A stretch of 64,000 bases of DNA from Corythucha ciliata (taxonomy: Eukaryota > Arthropoda > Insecta > Hemiptera > Tingidae), in assembly GCA_038030265.1 (NCBI GenBank), contig CM075943.1:10168001-10232000 (forward strand). The letters run 5' to 3'. Position 1 is the stretch's first letter, and each line of letters opens with the position of its first letter. The translations under genes and the position numbers were made by a program. This document shows, in pieces, positions 20,198 through 30,927 of the stretch. A model generated the notes under the pieces. It searched no databases. It saw nothing but the letters and a program-made list of their open reading frames with translations, and had not been told where the DNA came from.

Positions 20198-21402
20198 ATG
20201 AATAGCGTCACGACTACGCCGGGAAAAATTTGGAATCCACCGGTTACAAATCTCGGATTTACAAATCTTGGATGACACGAAGAAAAGTTCGAAAATCTCT
20301 AGCTACGGAAGCGGAGAAAAGTTTCAAGGGTTTCCACGTTGACGAAGAAGTGGAAACTAGTCGACGAGATTCTCCGGAAGATGACTCGCGAGGTAAGGTA
20401 CCTCAAAATACGAACAGTTTGGTGTCCGCAATGTTCTCTGGCGCGGTAGTCGGGGCTGTACCCGAATTCGACTTGGAACACGACGATTGGGTCATCTATA
20501 AAGAGCGGCTGGAGCATTATTTCGCGGCCAATCTAGTCGGCGAAGAACGCAAAGTGCCTGTGTTACTCACGGTAATTGGACTTCGGGCGTACTCCTTGCT
20601 GAGGGATCTGTGTGATCCAGTTCCACCAAGCTCATTGTCTTACGAGGAGCTCGTCGAGAAATTTTCCGGTCATTTCGCCAAGGCGGTGAGCGTTTACCGG
20701 CAACGAGTAGTTTTCTACTCACTTCGTCAGTTTCAAGGGGAAACTGTCAACTCTTGGTTTGTTCGCATCAAAAATGCGGCGATATTGTGTCGCTTTGGAG
20801 CACTTCTTGACGAAAAAGTGAAGGACAAATTCGTTACTGGAATGCATACAGGGCGTGTGCTTGACAGACTCTGCGAAGAAGACGAGTCCAAACCACTTTC
20901 GACGCTTTTAGAAATAGCGGTTCAGAAAGAGGCCAGTCTCTTATCATCGGCATCGTCGGCCGAATTCGCGACAAGCGAATTCGGAGCAAGCCGAATTTTC
21001 GTTTAACGGGACAGACGTCGCAGAGTCCAGGGTCAAATCGTTCGGCGGGACAAACTACGCAGAATTCAGGGTCTTCGAAGAGTTTCGAAAGGTCAACGTC
21101 GTGCGAGACATGCGGTAAACCGAACCATTCGTCGAAAACGTGCAAGTACAAAAATTACAAATGTAAAGGGTGTCAGCAAGTAGGGCATTTAATCTCTGTT
21201 TGCAAATCCACTAAAAAAAACCCACTTTTTAGACTCTTGTGTTGACGACGTTTTTCAGGTAAATGATCAGTCCAACGGGTCTGTTCTGCCTATTTTTGTG
21301 ACGATCCAAGTTAATCAAGTTCCCGTACAGTTTGAGGTGGATACGGGCAGTGGTGTGTCGATTGTGCCTGGCAGGGTTTTGTCAAAGCTTCCGAATGAAT
21401 GA
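20198..21402 (+). pseudogene. Broken Gypsy-type gag and protease
   Basis: Relic of a second Gypsy lineage, different from the 8-12.7 kb element. A short frame starts at ATG 20198. The main gag frame runs 20230-21006, with a gag domain around DDWVIYKERLEHYFAANL. A frame change then gives two zinc knuckles at about 21100-21200, CETCGKPNHSSKTC and CKGCQQVGHLISVC. The protease frame follows at about 21230-21402 with the active-site motif FEVDTGSGVSIV. It stops just before a TCTCGG-type simple repeat, and no RT, RNase H or integrase follows, so the element is truncated after the protease active site. At least two frameshifts. Higher GC content than its surroundings. Confidence 0.85.
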
Positions 21403-21470
21403 GACTTAGTCTCGGTCTCGGTCTCGGTCCGGAAAATGCAATCTCGATCTCGGTCTCGACTCGGTGCATC
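21403..21470. repeat. Simple repeat (TCTCGG)n, interrupted
   Basis: Imperfect hexamer repeats such as TCTCGGTCTCGGTCTCGG sit at the truncation point of the Gypsy relic and may mark a replication-slippage or recombination breakpoint. Confidence 0.8.
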
Positions 21471-21829
21471 ACTAATCTGAATCACCAATAGGCACAAATG
21501 GCTGAACGTTATTTCCCCTCTCTTTCCAGCGCTCAACTGAGTCGCCTAATTAATTAAATTCCAAAAAAGGCTGTTGCAAATTAATTCATGACGAACTAAT
21601 TTACGGCGTATTTTGTTCTAAATCACTGAAGAAAAAAGAAAAATGAATTACGCAACAGTCCGTAACGGGTCTTGAAAGCACACCATTTGAGCGATTAAAC
21701 CCGTTATTTATCCCCAATATTATTAGAATTGGGCGACAAAACTAAACTTAAATTATAGCTCAAATAGCCCCTCCCATATCATAAGCAATATATTAAGTGC
21801 ATTTATAGGAGCGGCAGTGCGTATCTAAA
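21471..21829. other. No gene recognised
   Basis: AT-rich sequence between the simple repeat and the fold-back element. Nothing identifiable. Confidence 0.4.
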
Positions 21830-21969
21830 GCATAAATCTGTAGCCGCAAGAGACTACAATTGTCTGTCTTCCATCGTTGAAGTTCGTCAAAAACGGACCG
21901 GTTTCGGCTGCTCGCCATCTTCAGCATTTGGTTTCACCAGCTGAAGTCAGTTGGGCTACAGATTTATGC
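21830..21969. repeat. Fold-back element, copy 2, with 16-bp perfect terminal inverted repeats
   Basis: The left end GCATAAATCTGTAGCC (21830-21845) and right end GGCTACAGATTTATGC (21954-21969) are perfect inverted repeats. The interior holds GACAATTGTCTGTCTTCC-like sequence and then the core ACCGGTTTCGGCTGCTCGCC with ATCTTCAGC, identical to that in copy 1 (15846 onward). The length is 140 bp. On the minus strand the core reads CTGAAGATGGC then GCCGAAACCGG, which resembles the CUGANGA and GAAA boxes of hammerhead ribozymes (see findings). No obvious target duplication. Confidence 0.75.
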
Positions 21970-23340
21970 ACGCTTTTACTAGAAATTTAAAAGTGCTTAT
22001 CTATCGGATCATCGGAACTGTGATATTTCTATTCTGTTCGTCCATCTCCACCGTCCTGTATAATTAGGAAAAAAAATCAACCTTGCACAAATAATGCCTT
22101 TTTTTGCAACATTTCTGCCGTCACGGTGGCGACAGCGGATTGTCAACTTTAAACAGTCAACATCTTAAAAATTAATGTCGCGAATGGAGCTCGTTATAGG
22201 CTGCCGCTTTGTGATGGAGCCATGGAATCTTAAACAAGTCTAGTTATTATGTTATTAATTAGTATTTTTGCCCTTTACAGGCGTCCCCTATAACTGTACC
22301 CGCATCCCAAAAAAATTCATTCCACTTTTTGAGTAATTATCAATCTGTTAGTTTTGGTAAAGCAGTTAGCGTATGTACAGGTATATTAGGGTTGAAATAA
22401 TTGAATAAATACATCGCGTCATTTTAAATGCAATAAGCTCAAGATTGCCCCACCACTTTCTATAATTCGAAGAAATTAGCTAAAATGCCTGAGGAAGTCA
22501 AAAAAAAGCTAACCAATCTCGGTCTATCCTGCGAGATAATTTAACAAAAACCTTGTAACTTCAATGCTAAACTTATCAAAAATAATTACCATGTGACCGG
22601 CCTCACAGAATGACAGCTCGATTGAAAAAAGAACTAGCTTTGCAGCGAGCTTACTTTATGTACTAATATGAATGGATGTACTAAGCCTAAACAGATGCAA
22701 ACCTACATAACAGGTTTTGAACGCTCGAAAAATAATTGTTTTGTGAATGCTTTTACCCTATAACGTATTTTATTCCGCCAAAAACGACACAGGGACAAAA
22801 ATACATATGAATAAAATAATTTAAAATTGAATTGTTTCCTTGTAAGAATCTGTTGATCGTTTGTCTGTTTTATTACTTTTGACCTTACCTTTCAAAGGGT
22901 TCGGGAAAAATGGATGTAAATAAGTGGAGACACATAGATCGGAAAGTAAATAAATTCTAAATTTAAGCAAGCGGAAAACTATCACTCTCAGAAAACTATT
23001 AAATTTGAAAAACGAGCAAACCACGTGCGATGTATTAGAATACACATCTGTAATCTGCTCGTACTCGATTCTTTACTTCTTCACTGTGCTTCCTGTTCTC
23101 TTTGGGAACGTGGAAATAACAAGTAATTGTTCCGTCAGGAACACTGAGATTAAAAAAATAATAAAAAATATGTTGCTCAAATGCCCGTGAACTTATAATT
23201 TTTTTGCCTCTGAAGGATTTTTGTAAAAAAAACTTCATGTCAGGAATTACCGGCTAAAAAAAGCGTTCGTAACAAAAAATCCCTTTACATAAATAATTAA
23301 TAAAATAAAATAATATCCAAGTTAGGTGCATAATTCACAG
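21970..23340. other. No gene recognised
   Basis: AT-rich sequence. Open frames such as those around 22821-23238 overlap on both strands and show no family motif, signal peptide or splice context. It may be intron or intergenic DNA of the candidate gene that follows. Confidence 0.4.
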
Positions 23341-23344
23341 CGTT

Positions 23345-23647
23345 CATCCAATTCCCACTTTATACATATAAATACTCCCTGAATGACGTCAAAGAATAAA
23401 TGATTTGCCTATATCCAGATAACACTTCATTGGCGCCCCAGGTATTTCCACTTCCAACTTAATTTCACACTCCCTCACTCACAAACAACAAAAATTTACG
23501 CGAGCAAAGAACGCTTGAACACCCCCAACTGAGTTACAATAATGAACTCACCGTTCACTTTGACAACAGTATACTTTTGTCCTGTCACGCCCGCAGGACT
23601 AGAAGATGCACACTGTCCATTCACGACTAGCATAAGACTATAACCGG
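23345..23647 (-). CDS. Candidate exons of an unrecognised minus-strand gene
   Basis: The segment 23647-23552 is bounded by GTGTAG and GTGAGT splice sites and reads GYSLMLVVNGQCASSSPAG, then TGQKYTVVKVNG, with no stop in that phase. A further acceptor at 23458 (GAAATTAAG) could open a last exon. In the phase carried from the previous donor it is open to a TAA near 23347. The residue pattern, alternating hydrophobic beta-like strands with one Cys, suggests an extracellular beta-rich protein, but I recognise no family. An upstream exon may lie at 25247-25120, though its phase does not join directly to this one, so a missing exon must be assumed. Evidence is splice sites and open phase only. Confidence 0.3.
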
Positions 23648-23714
23648 CTACACGAGAAACGTAAAAGATTATAGATTTACAAGGGAGGAATGACCGTTGA
23701 AAGGTTCTGATCAA

Positions 23715-25119
23715 TTATCCGCGGAGAGAAGAAAATTACAACGAGAGAGAGAGATAGAGAAAAAGAATATTGTATAATATTGCGTAAAAACAATGCACTT
23801 TTATACTATGGGTTGAAAATAGCAGCGGCAATGACTCGTTTGCCGGCTACTATACAAGCCATTGAACTCATTGCCAGTCAAGGACAAGGTAAAAAAAAAG
23901 AGAATGAATTAGATTTTGCTGGAATGTATTTTTTCCTTTATTTATCGTCTAAAGAGATTATCTCCGCAGCATTCAAACTTGATGAGTTCTTGTAAGAGCC
24001 GCGAAACTGAGCGTAAATGACCGAAGTTACGCGCTTATTAGGTTTTGATGAAACAGATGAGAGCGTATAAAGAAAAAGAATGAAAAATTGGGTCATTAAT
24101 GAAATCTCAGAATCCGGATTTTGATTATATTAAAGCGTTAACTTAGACAGGACAAAATTAATCTTCTTAATTTTTTTTGTATATTTCTAATAAAATCATG
24201 ATAAATGACGGCCTATTAAATAACAATCTTACTCGAGTCAAAATGTCTGCTGCTTAAAAACCCACATTTATCCCTGAAAGCTTTAGCTATCTAGAAGACA
24301 CTGGACGAGGCGCGCTGATCTCGGCTTAAATTACCGAGAAAAGAGAAAACAGCTATATAAAATGACTATCCACTTCATTTCATGCCCTTTCGGACAAGTT
24401 GAAATGAGTGAGGTTTAGACGATACGTCTTCTAAATTGGCCCTCTCTTAGGGGTAATTTGAAAAAGGCGAGGCTATAATAGCTCATTTGAAACAGATACA
24501 ACGAGGTAATTTGTGTTCGGTATAGGATGTATAGGCGGTGGAGGCAGAGGAGTGACAGTCAAGAAATCCTCTTTCTCCGAAATCTCGATAAATCTACTTT
24601 TTCGAAACTCGATATCACGTTATTGGAACTCGGTCAAAAAGTATTGGTAAGTTTTCAGAAGAGTCATCACTCAGGGGTGGGCTCTCTGCTCACCTTACAT
24701 ATTTTACACGAAAACAGCTTATCGCGGGCGTCCTATCCAACCGGTTCATCACGCGGCTAAAGTTATTTTGTAAGGCAAAGCTATTAAAAAAAACTTGTCG
24801 GAGGTCGTGATTAATTTTAAAGGAAAGAAGAAGAAGAACGATATGAAAAAAGACGAGAAAAATTATACGGGAAGAGTATAAGAGGAATAGTCACAGGCGT
24901 TAATTACTAATTGCAGGTTCTTCACCTCCTCAAAAAAGTGACGTGTGAAATTCTCAAGCAACTCGAAAACTATAAAACAATAAAATTCAGAATTTATCGC
25001 TTTCGTGTTGAATTTAACAGTTCAGTGTCGAATTCCTATTGGTTTAAGTACAATTTTTAGCACCTATTTCGATTTATTTGATTGCCTAAAGCCTAGAAAC
25101 TCGTCTATCTCGGAATTAC
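23715..25119. other. Probable intron or intergenic DNA; no gene recognised
   Basis: AT-rich. Contains GCTATATAAAAT near 24352, which could be a plus-strand TATA box, but the ATG that follows opens only a short frame. A frame at 24527-24760 has no recognisable content. CAGGGGTGGGCTC at about 24670 resembles a hAT terminus, without a partner. Confidence 0.35.
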
Positions 25120-25247
25120 CTGTGGAAATTCCAAGCGCATATGGCGTTTAACGGAGAATGTTACGCCGCTTCTCGGATGAATAGCTGTAACAGTGTAGTC
25201 TACACACACCACAGAGCCATAGTGCAATGCATTTTCCGTTGGTTTTA
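25120..25247 (-). CDS. Candidate exon of an unrecognised minus-strand gene
   Basis: A 128-bp segment between acceptor TTTTTCAAG (25250-25248) and donor GTAATT (25119-25114), open in one phase. It reads KPTENALHYGSVVCVDYTV, then AIHPRSGVTFSVKRHMRL and EFPQ. The polypyrimidine tract, clean splice sites and protein-like composition, with one Cys and alternating hydrophobic residues, support a real exon. I do not recognise the family. It could belong to the same gene as the segment near 23.6 kb. Confidence 0.35.
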
Positions 25248-25384
25248 CTTGAAAAAGTGTTACATATTGCGCGTGACAGTTTAGTGAGATAGAAAGGATG
25301 AACGGCTTTGTGATTTTGTACAGCATACATTTCAACCTGTTCTATACTATACTAAAGCACTCTCGCAAGGCACCACCCTGTGCT

Positions 25385-25609
25385 GATTCGATGTTATAAA
25401 TAGAGGAAAAGCACTAAAAATAAGAACAATCGCTACTTCACGGCTAAAATTTGGAAAAAAAATGTTGATTCACGAATAAAATTGAGAAAAATCGCTAATT
25501 ACTGATTACAACCAGGAAAAAATCTAATTTGCGGCCTAAATTGAGGAAAATTGCAAATTCACTGTTATAACTAAGAGTGTTACGATGAATAATACATTAA
25601 TTCAAAGGT
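25385..25609 (+). repeat. Short family A minisatellite block
   Basis: Six or seven forward units (for example AATCGCTAATTACTGATTAC, AAAATCTAATTTGCGGCC), which abut the family D array directly. Confidence 0.7.
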
Positions 25610-25709
25610 AAAATTGAGCCCAAACATAGCAATGGTCCAACCACAGCAGAGGTGCAACACCAGCCAAGGTCAAACCACAGCAATTGCCCAACCGCAGCAC
25701 GGGTCCAAC
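25610..25709 (+). repeat. Family D 17-bp minisatellite
   Basis: About six imperfect units of GGTCCAACCACAGCAAT. This array continues after the inserted hAT-like element (27420-27469), after the R1-clade element (30488-30720), and in reverse at about 31480-31600. Confidence 0.8.
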
Positions 25710-27419
25710 CAGGGGTGTAGGTACGGGAGAGATATGGGGGATAGATTCCCCTCCCCCCCCACCCCAGAGCTACAAGTATACGAACGAAGGAGCACTAGCA
25801 CCATAACGAAGAGCCCCATAAAATCTCCAAAAATGAGTGTTTCACGTTGAAATTAGGTTTAGCAGATTTTCTGGACTTGAAGCAGCCCGAAAAGTTGCGA
25901 GTACGTTCATCTTTTTCCTTGGACTTCAGACCCAACGCAGTAGTGTACCGAGGAACGGGGGGGGGGGGGGGAAGGGTTCGCCCCGGACCCTCTTTCAGAC
26001 AAAAATCAATAATATTCGTGGCTATAGCTGCTAAAAAGCGCTGATTCGTGGTCTCGCGATGCAACTTCCAGAGGCCATTCTTCGAATACATTGTGGAAAT
26101 CAACGCAAAAGTGTTTTATTTGGGCAAACCCCGAGGTTAAAGTTGAAAAATTACGCTGTAATATTGACAAATAAAAGACGCTTTCAGGTTAAAATTGGAC
26201 AAAAATGGCAAATTCACAACAGAAATGACGTAGAACCGCCCAGAATAGGATGCTGAATGGCCGCAAAACGCTATTTCACAGCTGAAATTGGGAAAAATCG
26301 CTAATTTTGCAATTTGCATGGGAAAAACGTTAATTCGCGTTTACAAAATGAAGAAAATCACTAATTCGCGGCAAATTAGCGCAGCCAAAATTAAGAAAAA
26401 CGTTAATTTTCAGTTCAAGTTTGGGGAAAGTGCTAATTCGCAGTCAAAAATAGAAAAAATTGCTAATTTGCAGCTTAAATTGAGTCAAACGCCAATACTT
26501 GGCAAAAATTGGCAAAACTCGGTAGGTAATGCACGGGTTGGAAACGCTACCACGCTGCTAAAATTTAGAAAAAGCAAAAATTCGCTGCTAAAATTTACAA
26601 TTATCACTAATTCTCGATCACTAATAGATGTAAATTTGTTGGATTGAACAAAAAAAAATTCAATAACAATTTAAATTCGCACCTTCTGAAGGCATTTTTG
26701 TGGCTAAAATTCAGAAAAATGGCAAATTCATGTATGACTAAAATATAATGTTAAAAAATACGCTAATTAACGGCTAGAACTGAAAAGAAGCAATAATCTA
26801 TGCCTATAAAAGTTACATAAAATTGCTAATGCGGTGGTAAAATGTGAAAAACCGCTAATTCGCGAGTAAAGTGAGAAAAACCGCAGATGCATTGCGTTTG
26901 GCGAACCAAAAAAATCATAATTCGTGAAAAGTCCCCCAATTTTGCGGCTAATATTGTGGAAAACACTTAAGAAAAACGTTAATTTCCAGTTAGAACTGAG
27001 AAAAGTGCTAATCCCCTGGTTAAAAATTCGGTAATATGCTGCAAAAATTGAGGAAAACGCCAAAACTCGTGGATAATTAAGAAACATCGCTCACGGGATA
27101 AAAACGATACTTTGCTGCTAAAGTTGAGGAAGTGCGCAATTCGTGGATATGGGAGGGGGTGGGGCAAAAAACCGCTAATCGGCGGCTGAAATTAAGAAGA
27201 ACGATACATTCGGCCAAAATTGGGAAAAGCGCTAATTTGCGGATAGAGTCCAAAAATCACCCTTAACTGAGAGATTGATGAGGCCAGCAAGATGTCCAGA
27301 TTGAAGAGTGCGCTGGGTGGGAGGAATGATGACTAAAATGTGAAATTATCCCCCTCCCCTCACCATTAAGAGATTTCAATCTGATCTCCTCCCAGAACTA
27401 ATTCCTACCTACGCCACTG
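25710..27419 (+). mobile_element. hAT-like non-autonomous element H1, copy 2, complete
   Basis: The left end is CAGGGGTGTAGGTACGG. The right end read on the other strand is CAGTGGCGTAGGTAGG, matching 12 of the first 14 bases. Flanked by an exact 8-bp duplication, GGTCCAAC, at 25702-25709 and 27420-27427, although the target is itself a GGTCCAACC repeat, so a chance match is possible. 1710 bp with no transposase. The interior has a unique-looking left third (G15 at 25957-25971, then frames with no known motif) and family A units from about 26030 to 27260. The right 750 bp match the copy at the window start and show the uninterrupted site for H2. Confidence 0.75.
26030..27260 (+). repeat. Family A minisatellite inside H1 copy 2
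   Basis: About thirty-five forward units with block-specific markers shared with 1-674 and 3748-4180. The copies at the two loci align unit by unit over several hundred bases, so the array was copied with the element rather than built independently. Confidence 0.85.
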
Positions 27420-27469
27420 GGTCCAACCACACCAATGGACCAGGTCCAACCACAGCAAATGTGCAACCA
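27420..27469 (+). repeat. Family D minisatellite, continuation
   Basis: Three units (GTCCAACCACACCAATGG and variants). The last one, GCAAATGTGCAACCA at 27455-27469, is the probable target copy at the 3' end of the R1-clade element. Confidence 0.8.
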
Positions 27470-27940
27470 GGATTGTGCCTTCTTCCCGCCCCGGTGGAAC
27501 GCCCTTTAGGGCGCAGTACCGGGAATGCCGGACTTGGCGGCCGGGAAGTGACCCGGCACGTGCAAGTCCTGGTTATCTCCACCCCACTCCCCGTCAGCCG
27601 TGCCAGCTGGTCGAAACTGACACGTTACCGGTGTGGACCGCTTGGCGGTGGGGAGTGGAGGTGGAGAGTGATACCCGTATTGTTCGGAAAGGTGGGGGCA
27701 CCGGGACCTAGAGCTCAGAGATTCCGCGGACGGGAACAAGCGGTGGTAGAGGCTCGGAGAGCGAAGTCGACGATGAGATGCGGTGGTCACTGGTTCTCTA
27801 GGTCCCAGTACCTTGGGTATCCGAGGCCGAGAGTTGGCTGGTGAAAGGGTCACCAACATTTGCCAATTGTTGGGCCTGTGCCCCGACGGTGGTACCAGGC
27901 ATTAGCGAAGGCGAGGAAACGACGGGCCGACGATTTTGTT
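27470..27940 (-). other. 3' untranslated region of the R1-clade element
   Basis: GC-rich, non-coding, ending in a small hairpin region (CGCCCTAAAGGGCG). Part of it (TGCACGTGCCGGGTCACTTC) recurs as a solo fragment at about 32680-32810, showing that this 3' end exists elsewhere. Confidence 0.6.
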
Positions 27941-30487
27941 GCGACGAGAAGACGCGGGTTTTGAGGGATTCGCCACAGGTCCCTGATGTCTTGATAGAGC
28001 GGGCAGCGGAAGAGCACATGCTCCGCCGTTTCGGCCTTGCCTTCGCATGGGCAGTCGGGGTTCTCTCGGCGGCGGTGGAAGTGGAGCTTGTGATTGAAGG
28101 AGCCGTGTCCTGACTGCTGGGTAGCTGAGAAAGCGCCACTTCCATCGCAGGCGCTCCTCGATCACTGGGATGACGTCGTGGGTGAAACGGCCAGTGGTCC
28201 CGTTGTCCCATTCGCTCTGCCAGCGAATCAGAGCTGCTCGATGGCACTGTTTTTTGTACTCGGCTGATTCGAGATCTGTAGGTATGGGGGCCAGCCATTC
28301 GGGAAGTTGATGGTCGGTCCCTAAGAGGCGGGCTCGTGTGGCCGTGCGGACGTCCAACTCCAAGTCGAGCGGCAGGACTCCAGCCAGGACGTGGAGCGTC
28401 AAATGTGCCGTAGTGCTATAGGCGCGGAGCGCGGCAATGAGGAAGCGGCGTTGGATCGTACGCGCTTGTTGACGGTCCGCTGGGCGTGCTGCCGGCCACC
28501 AGGTGACACACGCGTATGTGATGCGTGGAAGAAAGACGGCCTTATAGTAAACGAGCCGCCTCTGAAAGTCAGGCCCCCATCCTCGGCCCGATATCCCTCG
28601 GAGGAAATCGCAGCTGGCGGTGACTGTGCGCGCCAGGTATGCCAGATGTTGTGTTGGCCGTCCCGATCTCATGAGCGTGACTCCTAAATAGTGCACGGGG
28701 TGCACGAGCGGCATGTTTCGGTTGGAGGTGGTCCGAAGGTGCCGCTGTGATGGGAAGTGCTGGGACCCTCGGAGAATCGTTAGGGACGACTTCGCATAGT
28801 TGATGGTCAGGCGACGATTGCCACACCAGGCTGCGACGATGTCGTCGACTCGGCGAAATTCGCATCGGAGCGTCTGACGATCATGAGCGGTGATGACAAC
28901 GGCGAGGTCGTCGACGAAAGCAGTGGCTGTCAGACCAGCTGTTTCGAGCTCGCGGAGAAGGGGTGCGAAGCCGAGGGCCCAGAGGACAACCCCTTGGGGG
29001 CACCCGCTGGTTAGCTCGCGATGAGCGACAATACCGCTGTAGCTTAGCTGAACGTAGCGGTCGTTAAGATAGCTGCGGAGCAGGCCATAGATGTTTGCAG
29101 GAACCTCAGCGGCGCGGATTTCGGCCAGAAGAGCGGGCCACCAAACCGAGTTGAATGCGCCGATGATGTCGTAGCAAGCTACAGCGGTGATGCGATGCGG
29201 GGCAGCTGCGATTTGCCTCTGAAGATGGAGTATCGCCATCTCCGTCGACCGGTGGGGAATGCCCCCGAATTGCCACCGGTGACATCGGTCGTAGGTGGAA
29301 GGTGGTAAGCGGTCCATAATGAGGCGTTCGAACGCCTTTGCCTCGACCGATAGGAGGGATATCGGGCGGTAGCTAGCCGGATCACTACGGTCCCGGTCAG
29401 GGTCTTTAAGGATGAGGCTGATATAAGCCTTTTTCCAGGGTGACGGGAAGTATGAGGTGCGGAGGCAGGTGTTGAAGATCTCGGTGTATATATCGATGCA
29501 TAGTACGGGATAGGTGGCGGAGCATCTGTCCCGTCACCCGGGAAGGACCGGGAGCTTTCTTCGGTGGTGCCCGTGCGAAAACAGCTGCCACTTCTTGTGG
29601 CGTCCATGGAGGGGCATCTGGCGTCGCTGGGGGTATGGGGACAGCCTCACGAGTCAGCCTGTCGCCGTCCGTGTCGCGGGTCGCGTCGTCCGCTGGGAAA
29701 AGAGTCTCGAGGATGGTGGCGAGTGTCGTGTTGACGTCAGTTGAGGTTCGAGCGGCGGATAGGAGCGGTCGTGGGCCGAATTTCCCTCGATGAAGTAGAT
29801 ATGGGAGGCTCCACGAGTCCACCGACAGTTCGTCAGTGACGAACTGACGCCAGGAGCGACGTTTCTCCCGTCGGACCACATAGGTCGCGTGGGCGCGGTC
29901 CTCGCCTTGCCGCGTGGATATCTGCCTGCACAGGCGTCGCGTGACGGTGCGCGATGTTCCGAGAGCCGGGGTCCACCAGGGTGCCGATGGCCTAGATGGG
30001 GGTCGAAGACGCGGCGCACTGCGGGATGCCGCCCGCATGATGATACCAGCGAGGTCATTGACTTGCTGGTCGATCGAGTCCCCATCTGGTGGGACGTCCG
30101 AGTGGAATGAAGATAATACTTCGCGCGACACGAAGGCCCCGAAGGCAGGCCAGTTGGCATTGGCGAGGTCGAGACGGGGGGTTTGACACGCGACACGGAC
30201 GGGCTGGTGGCGAATGTCAGCGATTTTCGTTGTGATGAGCAGGTGGTCCGAGGTATGTCGTCCGTAATCGTCCACGACAGGGGGGTGAGGCCGACAGCGA
30301 TTGACAGGTCAATGAAGCTGTCCCCATGAGAACCCGTAAAAGTTGGACCCTGGGTTGGGTCGTTGATGACCTGCGCTCTGTGCGCATCGAGCAGCGCCAG
30401 AAGACGTTGGCCGCGGGCGTCTGTCCGTGGGGCGCCCCAGTCCACAGCCCACGCGTTGAAGTCTCCAAGGAGAAGTACTCGCGGGAA
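27940..30487 (-). pseudogene. R1-clade ORF2: endonuclease, reverse transcriptase, C-terminal CCHC (frameshifted)
   Basis: Reading the minus strand, the frame from 30487 gives the endonuclease motif VLLLGDFNAWAVDWG, then GDSFIDLSIA. A frame change near 30260 leads to the SDH box (GRHTSDHLLI). Another change near 29430 leads into the reverse transcriptase: FGGIPHRSTEMAILHLQ, motif A CYDIIGAFNSVWW, motif B GCPQGVVLWALGFAPLL and the catalytic box FVDD. Near 28130-27990, in yet another frame, lies the C-terminal zinc knuckle with CPCEG, then EH and FRC (C-x-C-x8-H-x4-C), typical of R1. Active elements usually have A or S where this one has V in VDD. At least three frameshifts. The N-terminal endonuclease half and ORF1 are absent. 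Confidence 0.85.
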
Positions 30488-30725
30488 GCAAATGTTCAAC
30501 CACAGCAATGGTCCAACCACAGTAAAGGTCAAACCACAGCAATTGTGCAACCACAGCATAGGTCCAACCGTTGGATCGTGGTCCAACCACGGTCACAAGG
30601 GCCATGGACATCCGTAAGATCCAACCACAGCAGAGACCCAACCACTGCCAAGCTTCAACCGCAGTTGAGCATGAGCTTCAACTTGAGTAGAGCTTCAACC
30701 TCAGTAAAGCCTCAACTTCTCTCTC
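30488..30725 (+). repeat. Family D minisatellite, main block
   Basis: About a dozen units (GTCCAACCACAGTAAAGGTC and similar), becoming more diverged to the right (CTTCAACCTCAGTAAAGC). Confidence 0.8.
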
Positions 30726-30779
30726 ATTTCTTGCTTTTCTTGATTTCTGAATTCCGGGCACCCAAGGAAGTACAATAAA

Positions 30780-30927
30780 TAGCGTTTTACATTTACATAA
30801 AATTCTGCTCTAGAGCGAATCATTTCCACCCATCTTCCCCTCTTAACATAATATGTTTCAATTCAGAGAAAACAAGTGGAAATGTACTGCTCTAGAGCCA
30901 AATTTCATGTAAATGGAAAACGCTACA
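30780..30927. repeat. Palindromic MITE with ~50-bp inverted arms
   Basis: The left arm TAGCGTTTTACATTTACAT pairs with the right arm ATGTAAATGGAAAACGCTA. The inner parts share GCTCTAGAGC. Seven or so mismatches in about 50 bp, so it is older than the other hairpins here. Non-coding. Confidence 0.75.

Larger units (their letters stand above)
27470..30487 (-). mobile_element. R1-clade non-LTR retrotransposon, 5'-truncated, inserted in family D repeat
   Basis: Minus-strand element flanked by 15-bp direct copies of target sequence with one mismatch (GCAAATGTGCAACCA at 27455-27469 and GCAAATGTTCAACCA at 30488-30502). The 5' end is truncated within the endonuclease domain and the 3' end has no poly(A). 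GC content is about 60 percent, strikingly above its surroundings. R1-clade elements typically target specific repeats (28S rDNA, telomeric or simple repeats), so the location in a minisatellite may reflect target choice. Several frameshifts make this copy inactive. Confidence 0.85.

Noticed and set aside
27461..28298. Proline/arginine-rich frames at the R1 3' end on both strands
   Set aside because: High GC content removes stops by chance. The true family reading (C-x-C-x8-H-x4-C knuckle) is in another frame.
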